Shown here piece after piece: positions 54,930-63,670 of a stretch of 64,000 bases of DNA. This DNA is from CAWDNM01 sp964521195 (lineage in GTDB: Bacteria > Actinomycetota > Coriobacteriia > Anaerosomatales > JAAXUF01), in assembly GCA_964521195.1 (NCBI GenBank), contig CAZFRE010000002.1, positions 248,001 through 312,000 of the forward strand, in the 5' to 3' direction. Numbering within the stretch: position 1 is the first letter of the stretch; each line of letters starts with the position of its first letter. A program made the position numbers and the translations under genes. The notes beneath the pieces were generated by a model that was not told the DNA's origin, did no database searches, and saw nothing but the letters and a program-made list of their open reading frames with translations.

Positions 54930-57512
54930 ATGAGACTCGACAAGCTCACGATCAAGGCGCAGGAAGCGCTCGAAGCATCCGGCGGAATCGCCGAGGAGTA
55001 CGGCGCCGGCCAAGTCGAACCGGAGCACCTGCTCAAGGCGCTTCTCGATCAGGCCGAAGGCATCGTGCGCCCGATCCTCTCGAAGGTGGGCGCCGACCCG
55101 CACCAACTCGACGCGGCCCTCGGCGACGCTCTCGCTCGCGCCCCCAAGGTCTCCGGCGCTGCGGCGCAGATGGGCGTCGGCCCGCGCCTCAACACCGTAC
55201 TCAGCGACGCGTTCAAACTCGCCGAGAAGCTCAAGGACGCCTACGTCTCCAGCGAGCACCTGCTCGTGGCCCTCGCCGCCGACAAGGGCGAGGCCGGCCG
55301 CGCGCTCGAGCGCGCAGGCGCGACGGCGTCGCGCCTGACGACCGCGGTCGAGGAGTTGCGCCGCGGCAGCCACGTGACCGATCAGAACGCCGAGGCGCAG
55401 TTCCAGGCGCTGGAGCGCTACGGCCGCAACCTCACGCAGGCGGCCCGGGACGGCAAGCTCGACCCGGTCATCGGGCGCGTCGACGAGATCCGACGCACGA
55501 TCCAGGTGCTCTCGCGCCGCACGAAGAACAACCCCGTTCTCATCGGCGAGCCGGGCACGGGCAAGACGGCGATCGTCGAAGGACTTGCACAGCGTATCGT
55601 CGCTGGTGACGTGCCGAGCTCACTCAGGGACAAGGACATCGTCGCGCTCGATCTGGGCGCCATGGTCGCAGGTGCGAAGTACCGCGGCGAGTTCGAGGAC
55701 CGCCTGAAGGCCGTGCTGCGCGAGGTCGAGGAGTCGGCGGGCCAGATCGTGCTGTTCATCGACGAGTTGCACACCATCGTGGGCGCCGGCGCGGCTGAAG
55801 GCGCGATGGACGCGGGCAACATGCTCAAGCCCGCGCTCGCGCGCGGCGAACTGCACGCCATCGGCGCGACGACGCTCGACGAGTACCGCAAGCACATCGA
55901 GAAGGACGCGGCGCTCGAGCGGCGGTTCCAGCCGGTGCTGGTGGGCGAGCCGAGCGTCGAGGAGACCATAGCGATCCTGCGCGGCCTGAAGGAGAAGTAC
56001 GAGGTCCACCACGGAGTGCGCATCACCGACGGCGCGATCGTCTCGGCGGCGGAGCTCTCGAACCGCTACATCTCCGATCGCTTCCTGCCCGACAAGGCCA
56101 TCGATCTCGTCGATGAGGCGGCGAGCCGCCTGCGTATCGAGATCGACTCGATGCCCGTCGAGATCGACACCATCGAGCGCCAGCTGACTCAGCTGCAGAT
56201 CGAGGAGATGGCGCTTGCGAAGGAGACCGACGCCGCGAGCGCGGAGCGCCTCGAGGCGTTACGTGCCGAGATGGCTCAGGTCGCCGAGAAGCTCTCCGGC
56301 ATGAAGGCGGCGTGGGAGAACGAGAAGGATGTCATCGGGAGCGTACAGCGGCTCAAGGCCGAGCTCGACGAGGCGAAGATGGACGAGGAGCGAGCCACGC
56401 GCGAGGGCGACCTCACGCGTGCCGCGGAGCTGCGCTACGGCCGCATCCCGCAGCTCAAGGCCGCGATCGCCGAGGCGGACACCAAGCTCAAGGAGCAGCA
56501 GGAGTCCGGCGCGATGCTCAAGGAAGAGGTGACCGAGGAAGAGGTCGCCGAGGTCGTGAGTGCGTGGACCGGCGTACCGGTCAGCCGCATGATGCAGGGC
56601 GAGATGGCCAAGCTCATGCAGCTCGAAGATGTGCTGCACCAGCGCGTGATCGGTCAGGACGAAGCGGTTGCAGCGGTCGCTGGCGCGATCCGGCGCTCGC
56701 GGGCCGGGCTTTCGGACCCGGACCGTCCCATCGGCAGCTTCCTGTTCCTCGGCCCGACCGGCGTCGGCAAGACCGAGCTCGCGAAGACGCTCGCGAGCTT
56801 CCTCTTCGACGACGAGCGCGCCATGGTGCGCATCGACATGTCGGAGTACATGGAGAAGTTCAGCGTACAGCGGCTCATCGGCGCGCCCCCGGGCTACGTG
56901 GGCTACGAGGAGGGCGGCCAGCTGACCGAGGCGGTCCGCCGCAGGCCCTACAGCGTGATCCTGCTCGACGAGATCGAGAAGGCGCACCCGGACGTGTTCA
57001 ACGTGCTGCTGCAGGTGCTCGACGACGGGCGTCTCACCGACGGCCAGGGCCGTATCGTCAGCTTCAAGAACGCGATCGTCATCATGACGAGCAACGTCGG
57101 CAGCCAGTTCATCCAGGCCTTCGCCGAGGGTGGTGCATCCGAGGAGGAGCGCGACCGCATGTTGCAGGAGGCGCTCAGGGCGACCTTCCGGCCCGAGTTC
57201 CTCAACCGCATCGACGATGTGGTGACCTTCCACGCGCTGTCGCTCGACGACATCGCAAGTATCGTCCAACTGCAGTTGGCGGAGGTCCGAGCGCGACTCG
57301 CCGACCGCAAGATCACGCTCGAGCTCACGGACGCAGCGGTCGAGCGCCTGTCGCTTGACGGCTTCGACCCGGTGTTCGGCGCCCGCCCGCTCAAGCGGCT
57401 CATACAGCGCGAGGTCGTCGACCGCGTCGCGAAGGAGCTCATCGAAGGGCGGCTGAGCGAAGGCGGTACGGTCACGATCGGGGCGAACGACACCGGGTAT
57501 GCGGTGGAGTAG
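54930..57512 (+). CDS. clpB: Disaggregase ClpB (Hsp100)
   Basis: Two-ring AAA+ disaggregase of 860 residues that rescues aggregated proteins with DnaK. An N-terminal Clp repeat domain (1-145) precedes the first AAA+ module (Walker A GEPGTGKTA, Walker B LFIDELHT). The middle coiled-coil domain lies around 400-525. The second AAA+ module has GPTGVGKTEL and ILLDEIEKAH. Length and architecture match ClpB rather than ClpA or ClpC. The ATG at 54930 follows GACGGAGGCG. Its position after hspR suggests it belongs to the same heat-shock regulon. A very strong terminator follows. Confidence 0.96.
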   Translation: MRLDKLTIKAQEALEASGGIAEEYGAGQVEPEHLLKALLDQAEGIVRPILSKVGADPHQLDAALGDALARAPKVSGAAAQMGVGPRLNTVLSDAFKLAEKLKDAYVSSEHLLVALAADKGEAGRALERAGATASRLTTAVEELRRGSHVTDQNAEAQFQALERYGRNLTQAARDGKLDPVIGRVDEIRRTIQVLSRRTKNNPVLIGEPGTGKTAIVEGLAQRIVAGDVPSSLRDKDIVALDLGAMVAGAKYRGEFEDRLKAVLREVEESAGQIVLFIDELHTIVGAGAAEGAMDAGNMLKPALARGELHAIGATTLDEYRKHIEKDAALERRFQPVLVGEPSVEETIAILRGLKEKYEVHHGVRITDGAIVSAAELSNRYISDRFLPDKAIDLVDEAASRLRIEIDSMPVEIDTIERQLTQLQIEEMALAKETDAASAERLEALRAEMAQVAEKLSGMKAAWENEKDVIGSVQRLKAELDEAKMDEERATREGDLTRAAELRYGRIPQLKAAIAEADTKLKEQQESGAMLKEEVTEEEVAEVVSAWTGVPVSRMMQGEMAKLMQLEDVLHQRVIGQDEAVAAVAGAIRRSRAGLSDPDRPIGSFLFLGPTGVGKTELAKTLASFLFDDERAMVRIDMSEYMEKFSVQRLIGAPPGYVGYEEGGQLTEAVRRRPYSVILLDEIEKAHPDVFNVLLQVLDDGRLTDGQGRIVSFKNAIVIMTSNVGSQFIQAFAEGGASEEERDRMLQEALRATFRPEFLNRIDDVVTFHALSLDDIASIVQLQLAEVRARLADRKITLELTDAAVERLSLDGFDPVFGARPLKRLIQREVVDRVAKELIEGRLSEGGTVTIGANDTGYAVE

Positions 57513-57574
57513 ACGCGCGCGGTCGACAGGCATGTGGCGTTGAGCCAACCTGCGCCTCGACGCTCGAAACGGAC

Positions 57575-57607
57575 GACGCCCGCCCTTCTTCGCGAAGGGC
57601 GGGCGTC
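57575..57607. terminator. Strong bidirectional terminator after clpB
   Basis: A 14-base perfect stem (57575-57588 with 57594-57607) with a five-base loop lies 62 bases after clpB and 20 bases beyond the convergent repeat-protein gene. TTG follows on the plus side. It likely ends both transcripts. Confidence 0.85.
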
Positions 57608-57627
57608 TTGCCTGCGCGGGTTCACCG

Positions 57628-57951
57628 CTACTGCTCCCGGACGACCGGTCCGGCAGTGTAGGGCGCGTACGACTCATTGGGCCATACCTCGCGCACCACA
57701 GGTCCGGCGGTGTAGGGCGCATAGCCCTGGACCTCCCGGACGACCGGTCCCGCCGTGTACGGAGCGTACGCTTCGATCGGCGCGACCGCGCTTGGCGACA
57801 GCGTGGTGGTCAGCGGAGTGACTGTCGTGGTCGGTTGGCTGAGCACGACGAGCACGACAGCAAGGATCAGCACAAACGCGAACCCGAGGCCGAGAATGGC
57901 CCATCCGCCACCGTGTGGAGCCATGTGGAGTCGTCCTGTGGCCGTTGACAT
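57628..57951 (-). CDS. Small membrane protein with three YAPYTAGPVVRE repeats
   Basis: Protein of 107 residues that I cannot assign to a family. A single transmembrane helix lies at about 17-38, followed by a Thr/Pro-rich stretch (40-58). Three identical 12-residue repeats, YAPYTAGPVVRE, follow at 62-73, 77-88 and 95-106, joined by short variable linkers. The C-terminal part is probably outside the membrane, as judged by the Gly/Ala/Val helix and the Thr-rich linker. The ATG at 57951 has AGGGGGGT upstream. It is divergent from an orphan winged-helix regulator. The Tyr- and Pro-rich repeats may mediate binding or polymerisation; this is a guess. Confidence 0.75.
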   Translation of the reverse strand: MSTATGRLHMAPHGGGWAILGLGFAFVLILAVVLVVLSQPTTTVTPLTTTLSPSAVAPIEAYAPYTAGPVVREVQGYAPYTAGPVVREVWPNESYAPYTAGPVVREQ

Positions 57952-58048
57952 GTCGGGCACCCCCCTTTCCGCTTTCCGGTGTGCCTCCACGGGAGTCGTT
58001 GCCACCGAACTCGAACGCCACAGTAATGGAGCGCGAATTCGGGGGTAC

Positions 58049-58567
58049 ATGCATCTGGTGGGGCAGGCCAAGGGGGTGCCTGCGGTGCTGTCGGAGGACA
58101 GGCGTTTTGGTCGCGTCGTGATCCGCACTCACGAGCGCGCCGTCTTCGTGGGCGAGAGCGAGGTCGCCCTGACCCGCCGCGAATTCGAGATCCTCGCCAT
58201 GCTCTCGCGGCATCCCGGCTGGGTGCTGTCCGCCGATCAGCTGGCGCAAGCGGATGAGGACGAGTGCTCGCCCGAGTCGGTGAGCGTGCATGTCTCCCGC
58301 CTCCGTCACAAACTGGCCGATGCCGGCGCCAGGGGGCTCGTCGAGACCGTTCGCGGCATCGGCTACCGGCTGCATGCACCTGCACCGTCGTCTGTGCCCG
58401 TGCCGGACGAACCGATCGAGCGAGACGCTCTTGCCTTGCGCGAAGCGGCGTGGGCTCTCTACGAGATCGTCGTCGAGATCGAATGCGGGAGCCAGGACAC
58501 TCGCCGGCGCTCGGTCACCGATATCCTCGTCCGAGCTCGCCTCGACATCGAGGCGCTCGGCGAGTAG
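58049..58567 (+). CDS. Orphan OmpR-type winged-helix regulator
   Basis: Protein of 172 residues with a C-terminal OmpR/PhoB-type DNA-binding domain (about residues 14-110), identified by LTRREFEILAMLSRHPGWVLS, seen here as ALTRREFEIL, and by SVSVHVSRLRHKLAD and VRGIGYRLHA. There is no receiver domain. A helical C-terminal tail (about 120-172) contains ALREAAWALYEIVVEI. The ATG at 58049 is preceded by GGGGGT; upstream in-frame starts would run into the divergent gene. It probably controls that gene, but no operator was identified. Confidence 0.8.
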   Translation: MHLVGQAKGVPAVLSEDRRFGRVVIRTHERAVFVGESEVALTRREFEILAMLSRHPGWVLSADQLAQADEDECSPESVSVHVSRLRHKLADAGARGLVETVRGIGYRLHAPAPSSVPVPDEPIERDALALREAAWALYEIVVEIECGSQDTRRRSVTDILVRARLDIEALGE

Positions 58568-58702
58568 GTGGGTTCAGGGGCCGATGTGCTGACGTCCCTC
58601 GAAGACTCCCCTAGGTGCGACTCCGCGCCGCCGTGCTCGCTGGTTCTCCCGTCGCGAGATGCTCTACCATGAGCCCAGTCGTTCAGGGGAGGTGCGGGCG
58701 TC

Positions 58703-59944
58703 GTGGAACTCGTTCGGTTCGCCGTGCTTGGCGCGATCTGTGTCGCGGCGTATGTCGCCGGCGAAGCGCTCGCTCGCCTTCACGTACCGCGCCTGCCGGT
58801 CTACCTTGCGGTCGGCGCACTCGCCGGCGTCGCGGTCAAGTCCGTCGCCGAGAGTGCGAACCTCGCGTTCCCCGTGCTGAATCCGGTGGCATTGTGCACG
58901 ATCGGCTTCATCGCCGGCAGCCACCTCGTGTGGACGAGCATCCGGCCCCGACTCAAGCCGATCGTCTACCAGGTTGCCGGCATGACCCTCGTCGTGCCGC
59001 TCGTCGTGGGTATGGTGGTCTACCTGGCCCTCGTGCCGCAGGCTCCTGGCGAGGTGCGTCTGGCGGCCGCGATCCTGGCGGGCACCGTGATGCTTGCACT
59101 CTCACCTCCCGAGGCGATCGCGATCATCTCGGAAGCGAGGGCTGCGGGTCCGTTCACGCGACTCGTGCTCGGCGCCACGGTTGTCATGGATGTCGTCGTG
59201 GTCGCCTCGTTCTCCGTCGCGCTCACCGTCGCCAAGGCGCTGCTCGGAGGCGAGGCGTCGCGCACGGAGCTTGTGACGACGATCCTGCTCAGCATCGGGC
59301 TCGCGGTCATAGGCGGGCTCGCCGTTGGTGCGCTACTGCGGCTGCTCGTGCAGCGTGTGCCGAGCACGCCGGTCGTCACAGCGGGCATCGTGGTGGTCGC
59401 GGGTCTCGCGGTGTGGCTCGCGCACCAGTTCGGCGGCTGGGCGTACGCCCGCTTCGGTCTTGAGATCGAGATCGAGCCGCTGCTCATCGCGATGATCGCA
59501 GGCCTCCTCGTCGCCAACCTCTCGGCGAAGGCGGAGCGGTTCGCCCAGATCCTCCACCGCATCGCGCCCTACGTCTACGTGGTGTTCTTCACCCTCACGG
59601 GTCTCGGGTTGCACCTCGACACGCTCATCGCGGCCGCAGTGCCGGCGATCGCGTTGTGGGCGCTGCGGGTCGCGGGCCTGTGGACGGGGTCGACGGCGGC
59701 GATGACGCTTGCGCACGAGCCTGCGGTCGTTCGACGCGTCGCGTGGCGCGCGTTCGTGCCGCAGGCGGGCATCGCGCTCGCGCTCGCCTCGACGATCGCG
59801 GCCGAGTTCCCGCAGGCCGGCCCAGCCTTCTCGGCGATCATCATCGGCTGCATCGTGGTCAACGAGGCGACCGGGCCGCTGTTCCTGCACTCGGCGCTCA
59901 AGGCGACCGGCGAGACGGTCCCGGATGGTGAGGTCCTCGACTAG
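58703..59944 (+). CDS. Cation:proton antiporter-like membrane protein (CPA2/sodium-proton exchanger family)
   Basis: Integral membrane protein of 413 residues with about 12 hydrophobic helices in the arrangement of the Na+/H+ exchanger superfamily. Helix 5 carries the segment TVMLALSPPEAIAII, and later parts include GFIAGSHLVW and VYVVFFTLTGLGLHLD. The usual Asp-Asp ion-binding pair is not obvious in helix 5, where SPPEA holds Glu, so the transported ion is uncertain. The GTG at 58703 follows GGGGAGG. It is convergent with the HAD gene, sharing a CTAG at the stops. Confidence 0.8.
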   Translation: MELVRFAVLGAICVAAYVAGEALARLHVPRLPVYLAVGALAGVAVKSVAESANLAFPVLNPVALCTIGFIAGSHLVWTSIRPRLKPIVYQVAGMTLVVPLVVGMVVYLALVPQAPGEVRLAAAILAGTVMLALSPPEAIAIISEARAAGPFTRLVLGATVVMDVVVVASFSVALTVAKALLGGEASRTELVTTILLSIGLAVIGGLAVGALLRLLVQRVPSTPVVTAGIVVVAGLAVWLAHQFGGWAYARFGLEIEIEPLLIAMIAGLLVANLSAKAERFAQILHRIAPYVYVVFFTLTGLGLHLDTLIAAAVPAIALWALRVAGLWTGSTAAMTLAHEPAVVRRVAWRAFVPQAGIALALASTIAAEFPQAGPAFSAIIIGCIVVNEATGPLFLHSALKATGETVPDGEVLD

Positions 59945-60822
59945 CCGGCGTTGCCGTCCAAGCTCTCGAACACGCACGCGAAGTCGTCCTTCATGCTCAC
60001 CGTCGTCCAGCCGTTCGCGATCGCCTCGGCGAGCACCTTCTCGGCCTTCTCGGTGTAGGCGAACTCGCGCTCCGCGTCGTCGTGGCGGATGAGGACGGGG
60101 AAGCGGGCGATCTGCAGCATCTCGGTGTCGCCGTCGGCGTTGCCGCACGCGAACAGCGGCTTGCGACCGGTGCGCTTCCAGATGTGGACGGGCTTGCCGG
60201 GGCCGTCGTCGATCGGCAGCTCGATCCCCTTCTTTCGGTAGATGTCACCGTCGCGGTACTCGATCGATCCCGCCGAGCCGATCACGTGGCCGCGCCCGAT
60301 CCCGTACACCTCCTCCGAGAACACCCGCACGAAGTCGCGGCCTCCGCCGGTGCAGATGTAGACGTGGAAGCCGTTGGCCTTGAGAAGGCCGATGAGCTCG
60401 AGCATCGGGCGGTAGACGAGTGAGGTGTATGGCACGCCCAGGATGGGGTGCGTGGATGTGGCGAGGAACTCGCGGACGAGTTCCTCGAATGCTTGCGTCG
60501 TGAGCCCTCGGGTGACGTCGGCGACGCCGGCGATGATGTCCGGGGCGCGGTCGAGCAGCGCCGCGATGCGCGCACGGCGACTTCCCGGTTCACCGGCGGG
60601 CTCGGGCGATCGCTCTTCGACGACGGCACCGGCCTCATCGCGCCGCCGCATGACGAACTCCGCCTGCACGTAGCGGGGCTTCTCGCACAGCAGCGTCCCG
60701 TCGTTGTCGAACGTGGCGATGCGCTCCTGCGGCGTCACGTACGAGTCCCCGGGCGAAGTCACGGACTCCACGAAGTCGAGGAGCGCGGTCTTAGCCGGGC
60801 CGTCGTTCCAGCTGTCGAGCAT
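59941..60822 (-). CDS. HAD-superfamily phosphatase
   Basis: Protein of 293 residues with the haloacid-dehalogenase core motifs: the nucleophile segment FDNDGTLLCEKP near residue 38, the CTGGGRDF motif, a Lys-containing KRTGRKPLF, and the acidic ACGNADGDTEML. It resembles phosphoserine-phosphatase-like hydrolases. The substrate is unknown. The ATG at 60822 has GGAGAACC upstream. It is convergent with the antiporter, with four overlapping bases (CTAG). Confidence 0.85.
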   Translation of the reverse strand: MLDSWNDGPAKTALLDFVESVTSPGDSYVTPQERIATFDNDGTLLCEKPRYVQAEFVMRRRDEAGAVVEERSPEPAGEPGSRRARIAALLDRAPDIIAGVADVTRGLTTQAFEELVREFLATSTHPILGVPYTSLVYRPMLELIGLLKANGFHVYICTGGGRDFVRVFSEEVYGIGRGHVIGSAGSIEYRDGDIYRKKGIELPIDDGPGKPVHIWKRTGRKPLFACGNADGDTEMLQIARFPVLIRHDDAEREFAYTEKAEKVLAEAIANGWTTVSMKDDFACVFESLDGNAG

Positions 60823-61017
60823 GGTTCTCCCATCCGGGTCGCGACCGTCGGTTCAGTGCATTCCCGTTCGGCGCCCAAGGCGCATCACGCGCGTGCGTCG
60901 TGGCGTGCTCGTCCACTCGCTCGGTGTATCGCGCGGGTATATACATGCCGAGGAAGCGGCGCTGCCGTGACCGCCATGAACGGCAGCGCCTCGAACGCAG
61001 ACGGAGGTGATGTAGTC

Positions 61018-61566
61018 ATGGCGATTACGAGATGGGATCCGTTCGGCGAGATGCTCCAGATGCAGCGCGACATGGACCGCATCTTCTCCCGCATGGGCAC
61101 CGCCCAGAGCGCACCCGGTGCGGCGACGACGGCTTGGATGCCTCGCTTGAACGTGAAGCGCACAGGCGATGACCTGGTGGTTCACGTCGAGCTGGCCGGC
61201 ATCAAGCCCGATGACGTCGATATCGAGGTCACGGACGGCGTGCTCACCGTGAGCGGAGAGCGCACGGCCGAGACCACGAAGGAAGATGAGGGCTGGGTCG
61301 TTCGCGAGTCGAGCTTCGGCTCGTTCGAGCGCTCGATCGTGCTGCCCGAAGGAATCGACCCTGCATCGATCAGGGCCGATTTCCACGATGGCATGCTCGA
61401 CATCCATATCCCCAAGGCGCTGGAGCTTGCGCGTCCCAAGACCGTGCGGATCGCGATCGGCGGGGCGAGCGAGGCCCCGGCCATAGCGGCCACACCGTCG
61501 GAGACGCCGATCGTCGTACCGGCCGAGCCGGTTGCTGATCGTCCGTCGATGGAGGCGCACCACTAG
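61018..61566 (+). CDS. hsp20: Hsp20 small heat-shock protein
   Basis: Chaperone of 182 residues. The N-terminal arm MAITRWDPFGEMLQM precedes an alpha-crystallin domain (about 38-138) containing VELAGIKPDDVDIEV, LTVSGERTAE and the conserved DGMLDIHIPK. A Pro/Ala-rich tail then extends it by 30 residues, longer than usual. The ATG at 61018 has GGAGGTGA seven bases upstream. A TATATAC stretch at 60944-60950 may be part of its promoter. No HspR-type operator was seen. Confidence 0.92.
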   Translation: MAITRWDPFGEMLQMQRDMDRIFSRMGTAQSAPGAATTAWMPRLNVKRTGDDLVVHVELAGIKPDDVDIEVTDGVLTVSGERTAETTKEDEGWVVRESSFGSFERSIVLPEGIDPASIRADFHDGMLDIHIPKALELARPKTVRIAIGGASEAPAIAATPSETPIVVPAEPVADRPSMEAHH

Positions 61567-61584
61567 GCGCACCGGGCATCGGAG

Positions 61585-61615
61585 CCGCCCGCGGGGCCAA
61601 GGGTTCCGCGGGCGG
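61585..61615. terminator. Bidirectional terminator between hsp20 and the TetR gene
   Basis: A ten-base stem, CCGCCCGCGG at 61585-61594 with CCGCGGGCGG at 61606-61615, lies 18 bases after hsp20 and 31 bases past the end of the convergent TetR gene. There is no T-run. Confidence 0.55.
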
Positions 61616-61646
61616 GCGCCTGTACGCAACGTGATGCGGCCCAGTC

Positions 61647-62237
61647 TCAGGCCGAAACCACGCGTACCTCGGGGCCCATGCCGCCGATGATCAGCATACC
61701 CAGCTCGCTCATCGCCTCCTCGGCGCTGATTCCGATGAACTCGAGCTGCTCCGGGTCGCGGGCGATTCGCGCCACCGCCCAGCTCACGTAGCTCACGAAC
61801 GCGGTGTGTGCCGGTCGGAAGAGCCCTTGCGCGACACCCTCGTCGAGGTAGCACTGCACGATCCTGTAGCCACGCGCTCTGCGGCTGTCGAGTACCGCAC
61901 TGACCTCGGGTGAGTTCGCGACGTCACGCCAGTACTCTCGCGAACCGCTCGCCATCCAGTGTGTGATCACCCTGAGGAACGTGGTCACTTTGTCCGCAGG
62001 CGACTCCATCGCGTCGGCCTGTGCTTTCGCATCGTCGATCGCACGGTTGACGATGCGCTCGAACACGAGCGTCATGAGCGCGGACTTGCTTGGGGCTATC
62101 GCGTACAGCGTGGCTTTCGAGCAGTGCAGACGGCGTGCGAGCACGGCCGTCCGCAGGTGCGCGAACCCCTCGGCACGCACCAATGCCTCGAGATCGAGCA
62201 GCAGCTCTTCGCGCCGTGTCGGGGTGCTGGTTGCCAT
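61647..62237 (-). CDS. TetR family transcriptional regulator
   Basis: Regulator of 196 residues with the N-terminal helix-turn-helix containing LLLDLEALVRAEGFAHLRTAVLARRLHCSKATLYA, seen here as LARRLHCSKATLYA. The C-terminal part is a helical ligand-binding domain without recognisable ligand. The ATG at 62237 follows GAGGAGACC. It is divergent from the DUF1269 gene and probably represses it and itself; an inverted repeat at 62360-62385 is a candidate operator. Confidence 0.85.
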   Translation of the reverse strand: MATSTPTRREELLLDLEALVRAEGFAHLRTAVLARRLHCSKATLYAIAPSKSALMTLVFERIVNRAIDDAKAQADAMESPADKVTTFLRVITHWMASGSREYWRDVANSPEVSAVLDSRRARGYRIVQCYLDEGVAQGLFRPAHTAFVSYVSWAVARIARDPEQLEFIGISAEEAMSELGMLIIGGMGPEVRVVSA

Positions 62238-62359
62238 TGGTCTCCTCTCGGCCCGAGGGTGCACGTTGACCGTCACCGGGACTGGATCTCGCGCTCCAAG
62301 ACACCCTACTCCGGGTGAAGCGGGTTCGGGAGTGGTGAACGGCATGGGGCTGGCGCAGG

Positions 62360-62385
62360 TGTACCAAACGTCTGAATCAGGTACA
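62360..62385. promoter_or_regulatory. Inverted repeat, candidate TetR operator
   Basis: TGTACC-N14-GGTACA is a perfect six-base inverted repeat between the divergent TetR and DUF1269 genes. Size and place fit a TetR-family operator. No other inverted repeat stands out in this interval. Confidence 0.4.
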
Positions 62386-62505
62386 GTCCAGGACGAAGTC
62401 CCGATCGCGCCGCTCCTGGAGGGCTCGGTGGGGAACGAACGAGTGGGGCGCACAGCGCGCGCCATTCGGATTGTCGAGAACACGGACCACGGGGAGGAAC
62501 GAACG

Positions 62506-63009
62506 ATGGCAGAAGAGCGATTCGTCGTGTTCGCGGGGGCATACGCCGACGTCGAAGACGCCAAGACCGACTTCGCGAACATCAAAGAGATGCACAAGGC
62601 ATCGTGGCTCGGCCCGTACGAGGGCGTGCTGTTCACCAAGGAGGATGGTGGAAAGATCAAGGTCCTCGACCGCGACTCGAGCATCCGCGCTGCGGGCGCG
62701 ACGGTTGGCGCCTTGGCCGGCGGCGTGATCGGCCTGATCTTCCCGCCGTCGATCATCGCCGGCGCAGCCGTCGGGGGCGGCGCGGGGGCGCTTGTCGGCC
62801 ACTTCTTCGGCACGTTCAAGCGGCGTGACATCGCCGAGCTCGGGGAGTTGCTCGATGAGGGCACCGCCGGCATCTTCCTGATCGGCATCCCGACCCCGGA
62901 CCTGGGTGCCGAGAAGCTGATGAAGCACGCTGCGAAGATCGCGAAGAAGCAGGTCGACGCGGATGCGAAGGAACTGAAGAAGGCCATCGACGAGATGGCA
63001 GCGGGCTAA
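62506..63009 (+). CDS. DUF1269-type membrane protein
   Basis: Protein of 167 residues. A soluble front with EDAKTDFANIKEMH precedes a Gly/Ala-rich hydrophobic hairpin (about 64-105, GATVGALAGGVIGLIFPP and GAAVGGGAGALVG). A helical Lys-rich tail then ends in KELKKAIDEM. It looks like the DUF1269/glycine-zipper family, whose function is unknown. The ATG at 62506 has GGGGAGG upstream. It is followed by a small SHOCT-domain membrane protein and is divergent from a TetR gene. Confidence 0.8.
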   Translation: MAEERFVVFAGAYADVEDAKTDFANIKEMHKASWLGPYEGVLFTKEDGGKIKVLDRDSSIRAAGATVGALAGGVIGLIFPPSIIAGAAVGGGAGALVGHFFGTFKRRDIAELGELLDEGTAGIFLIGIPTPDLGAEKLMKHAAKIAKKQVDADAKELKKAIDEMAAG

Positions 63010-63049
63010 CAGGGCCGACAGGCCGACACACACGAGATGGGGGAGTGCG

Positions 63050-63418
63050 ATGTTTGAAGGTGGATTGCTTCAGTTCTTCTGGTACATGCTCTTGTTCTAC
63101 CTGTTCTTCATGGTCATCTGGATGTTCATCCAGGTCTTCGCCGACATCTTCCACCGCGAGAACCTCAGTGGCTGGGGTAAGGCGGGCTGGATCTTCCTGC
63201 TCTTTGCGGTTCCGTTCCTCGGCATCATCATCTACATGATCGTACGCCCGAAGAACACCGAGCAGGACCAGCGCGATGCCGAGCAGCTCAGGGCGATGCA
63301 GGCACGCGTCGCCGGCGGATCGGCAGCGGACGATATCGCGAAGGCCAAGGCTCTGCTCGACAGTGGGGCGATCACCGCAGAGGAGTTCGCTACGATCAAG
63401 GCGAAGGCGCTCGCGTAG
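63050..63418 (+). CDS. PLDc_N/SHOCT-domain small membrane protein
   Basis: Protein of 122 residues. Two transmembrane helices (about 9-29 and 46-64) form a PLDc_N-like anchor, with the linker containing the RENLSGWGKAGW motif. A C-terminal SHOCT domain (about 92-120, AKALLDSGAITAEEFATIKA) follows. Such proteins are common next to stress or membrane-biogenesis genes and their function is unsettled. The start follows GGGGGAG. It is likely co-transcribed with the upstream DUF1269 gene (40-base gap). Confidence 0.85.
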   Translation: MFEGGLLQFFWYMLLFYLFFMVIWMFIQVFADIFHRENLSGWGKAGWIFLLFAVPFLGIIIYMIVRPKNTEQDQRDAEQLRAMQARVAGGSAADDIAKAKALLDSGAITAEEFATIKAKALA

Positions 63419-63505
63419 CTGCTGGTGTCGAGTAGTCTGGGTACGTGGGGATCTGCGGGGCACGCGGAGCTCGCTGGCACACGTGGCCGGCGTACCGCTA
63501 GTGAT

Positions 63506-63538
63506 TCGGGGCCTCGGCGCATGTCGCCGGGGCCCCGA
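63506..63538 (+). terminator. Putative terminator after the SHOCT-domain gene
   Basis: A 14-base stem (63506-63519 with 63525-63538, one G-T pair) with a five-base loop lies 88 bases after the stop and 133 bases before the MarR gene. CTGCTTCTC follows in place of a T-run. Confidence 0.6.
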
Positions 63539-63670
63539 CTGCTTCTCGGCGCGCCCGGCACGCGCAGTACACAGCCGGTGCCTGCACGCCTGCGTGCGTC
63601 TGCGGAAACCGCCGCCTGGGAACACAGAAGCAGGCGGTCCACTCGATTCCCCCAGAGGAGCTGCAACAAC

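Noticed and set aside
57640..57780. DNA direct repeats that could be read as a short CRISPR-like or tandem repeat array
   Set aside because: The repeats are in frame within a coding sequence, differ at codon third positions and lack uniform spacers.
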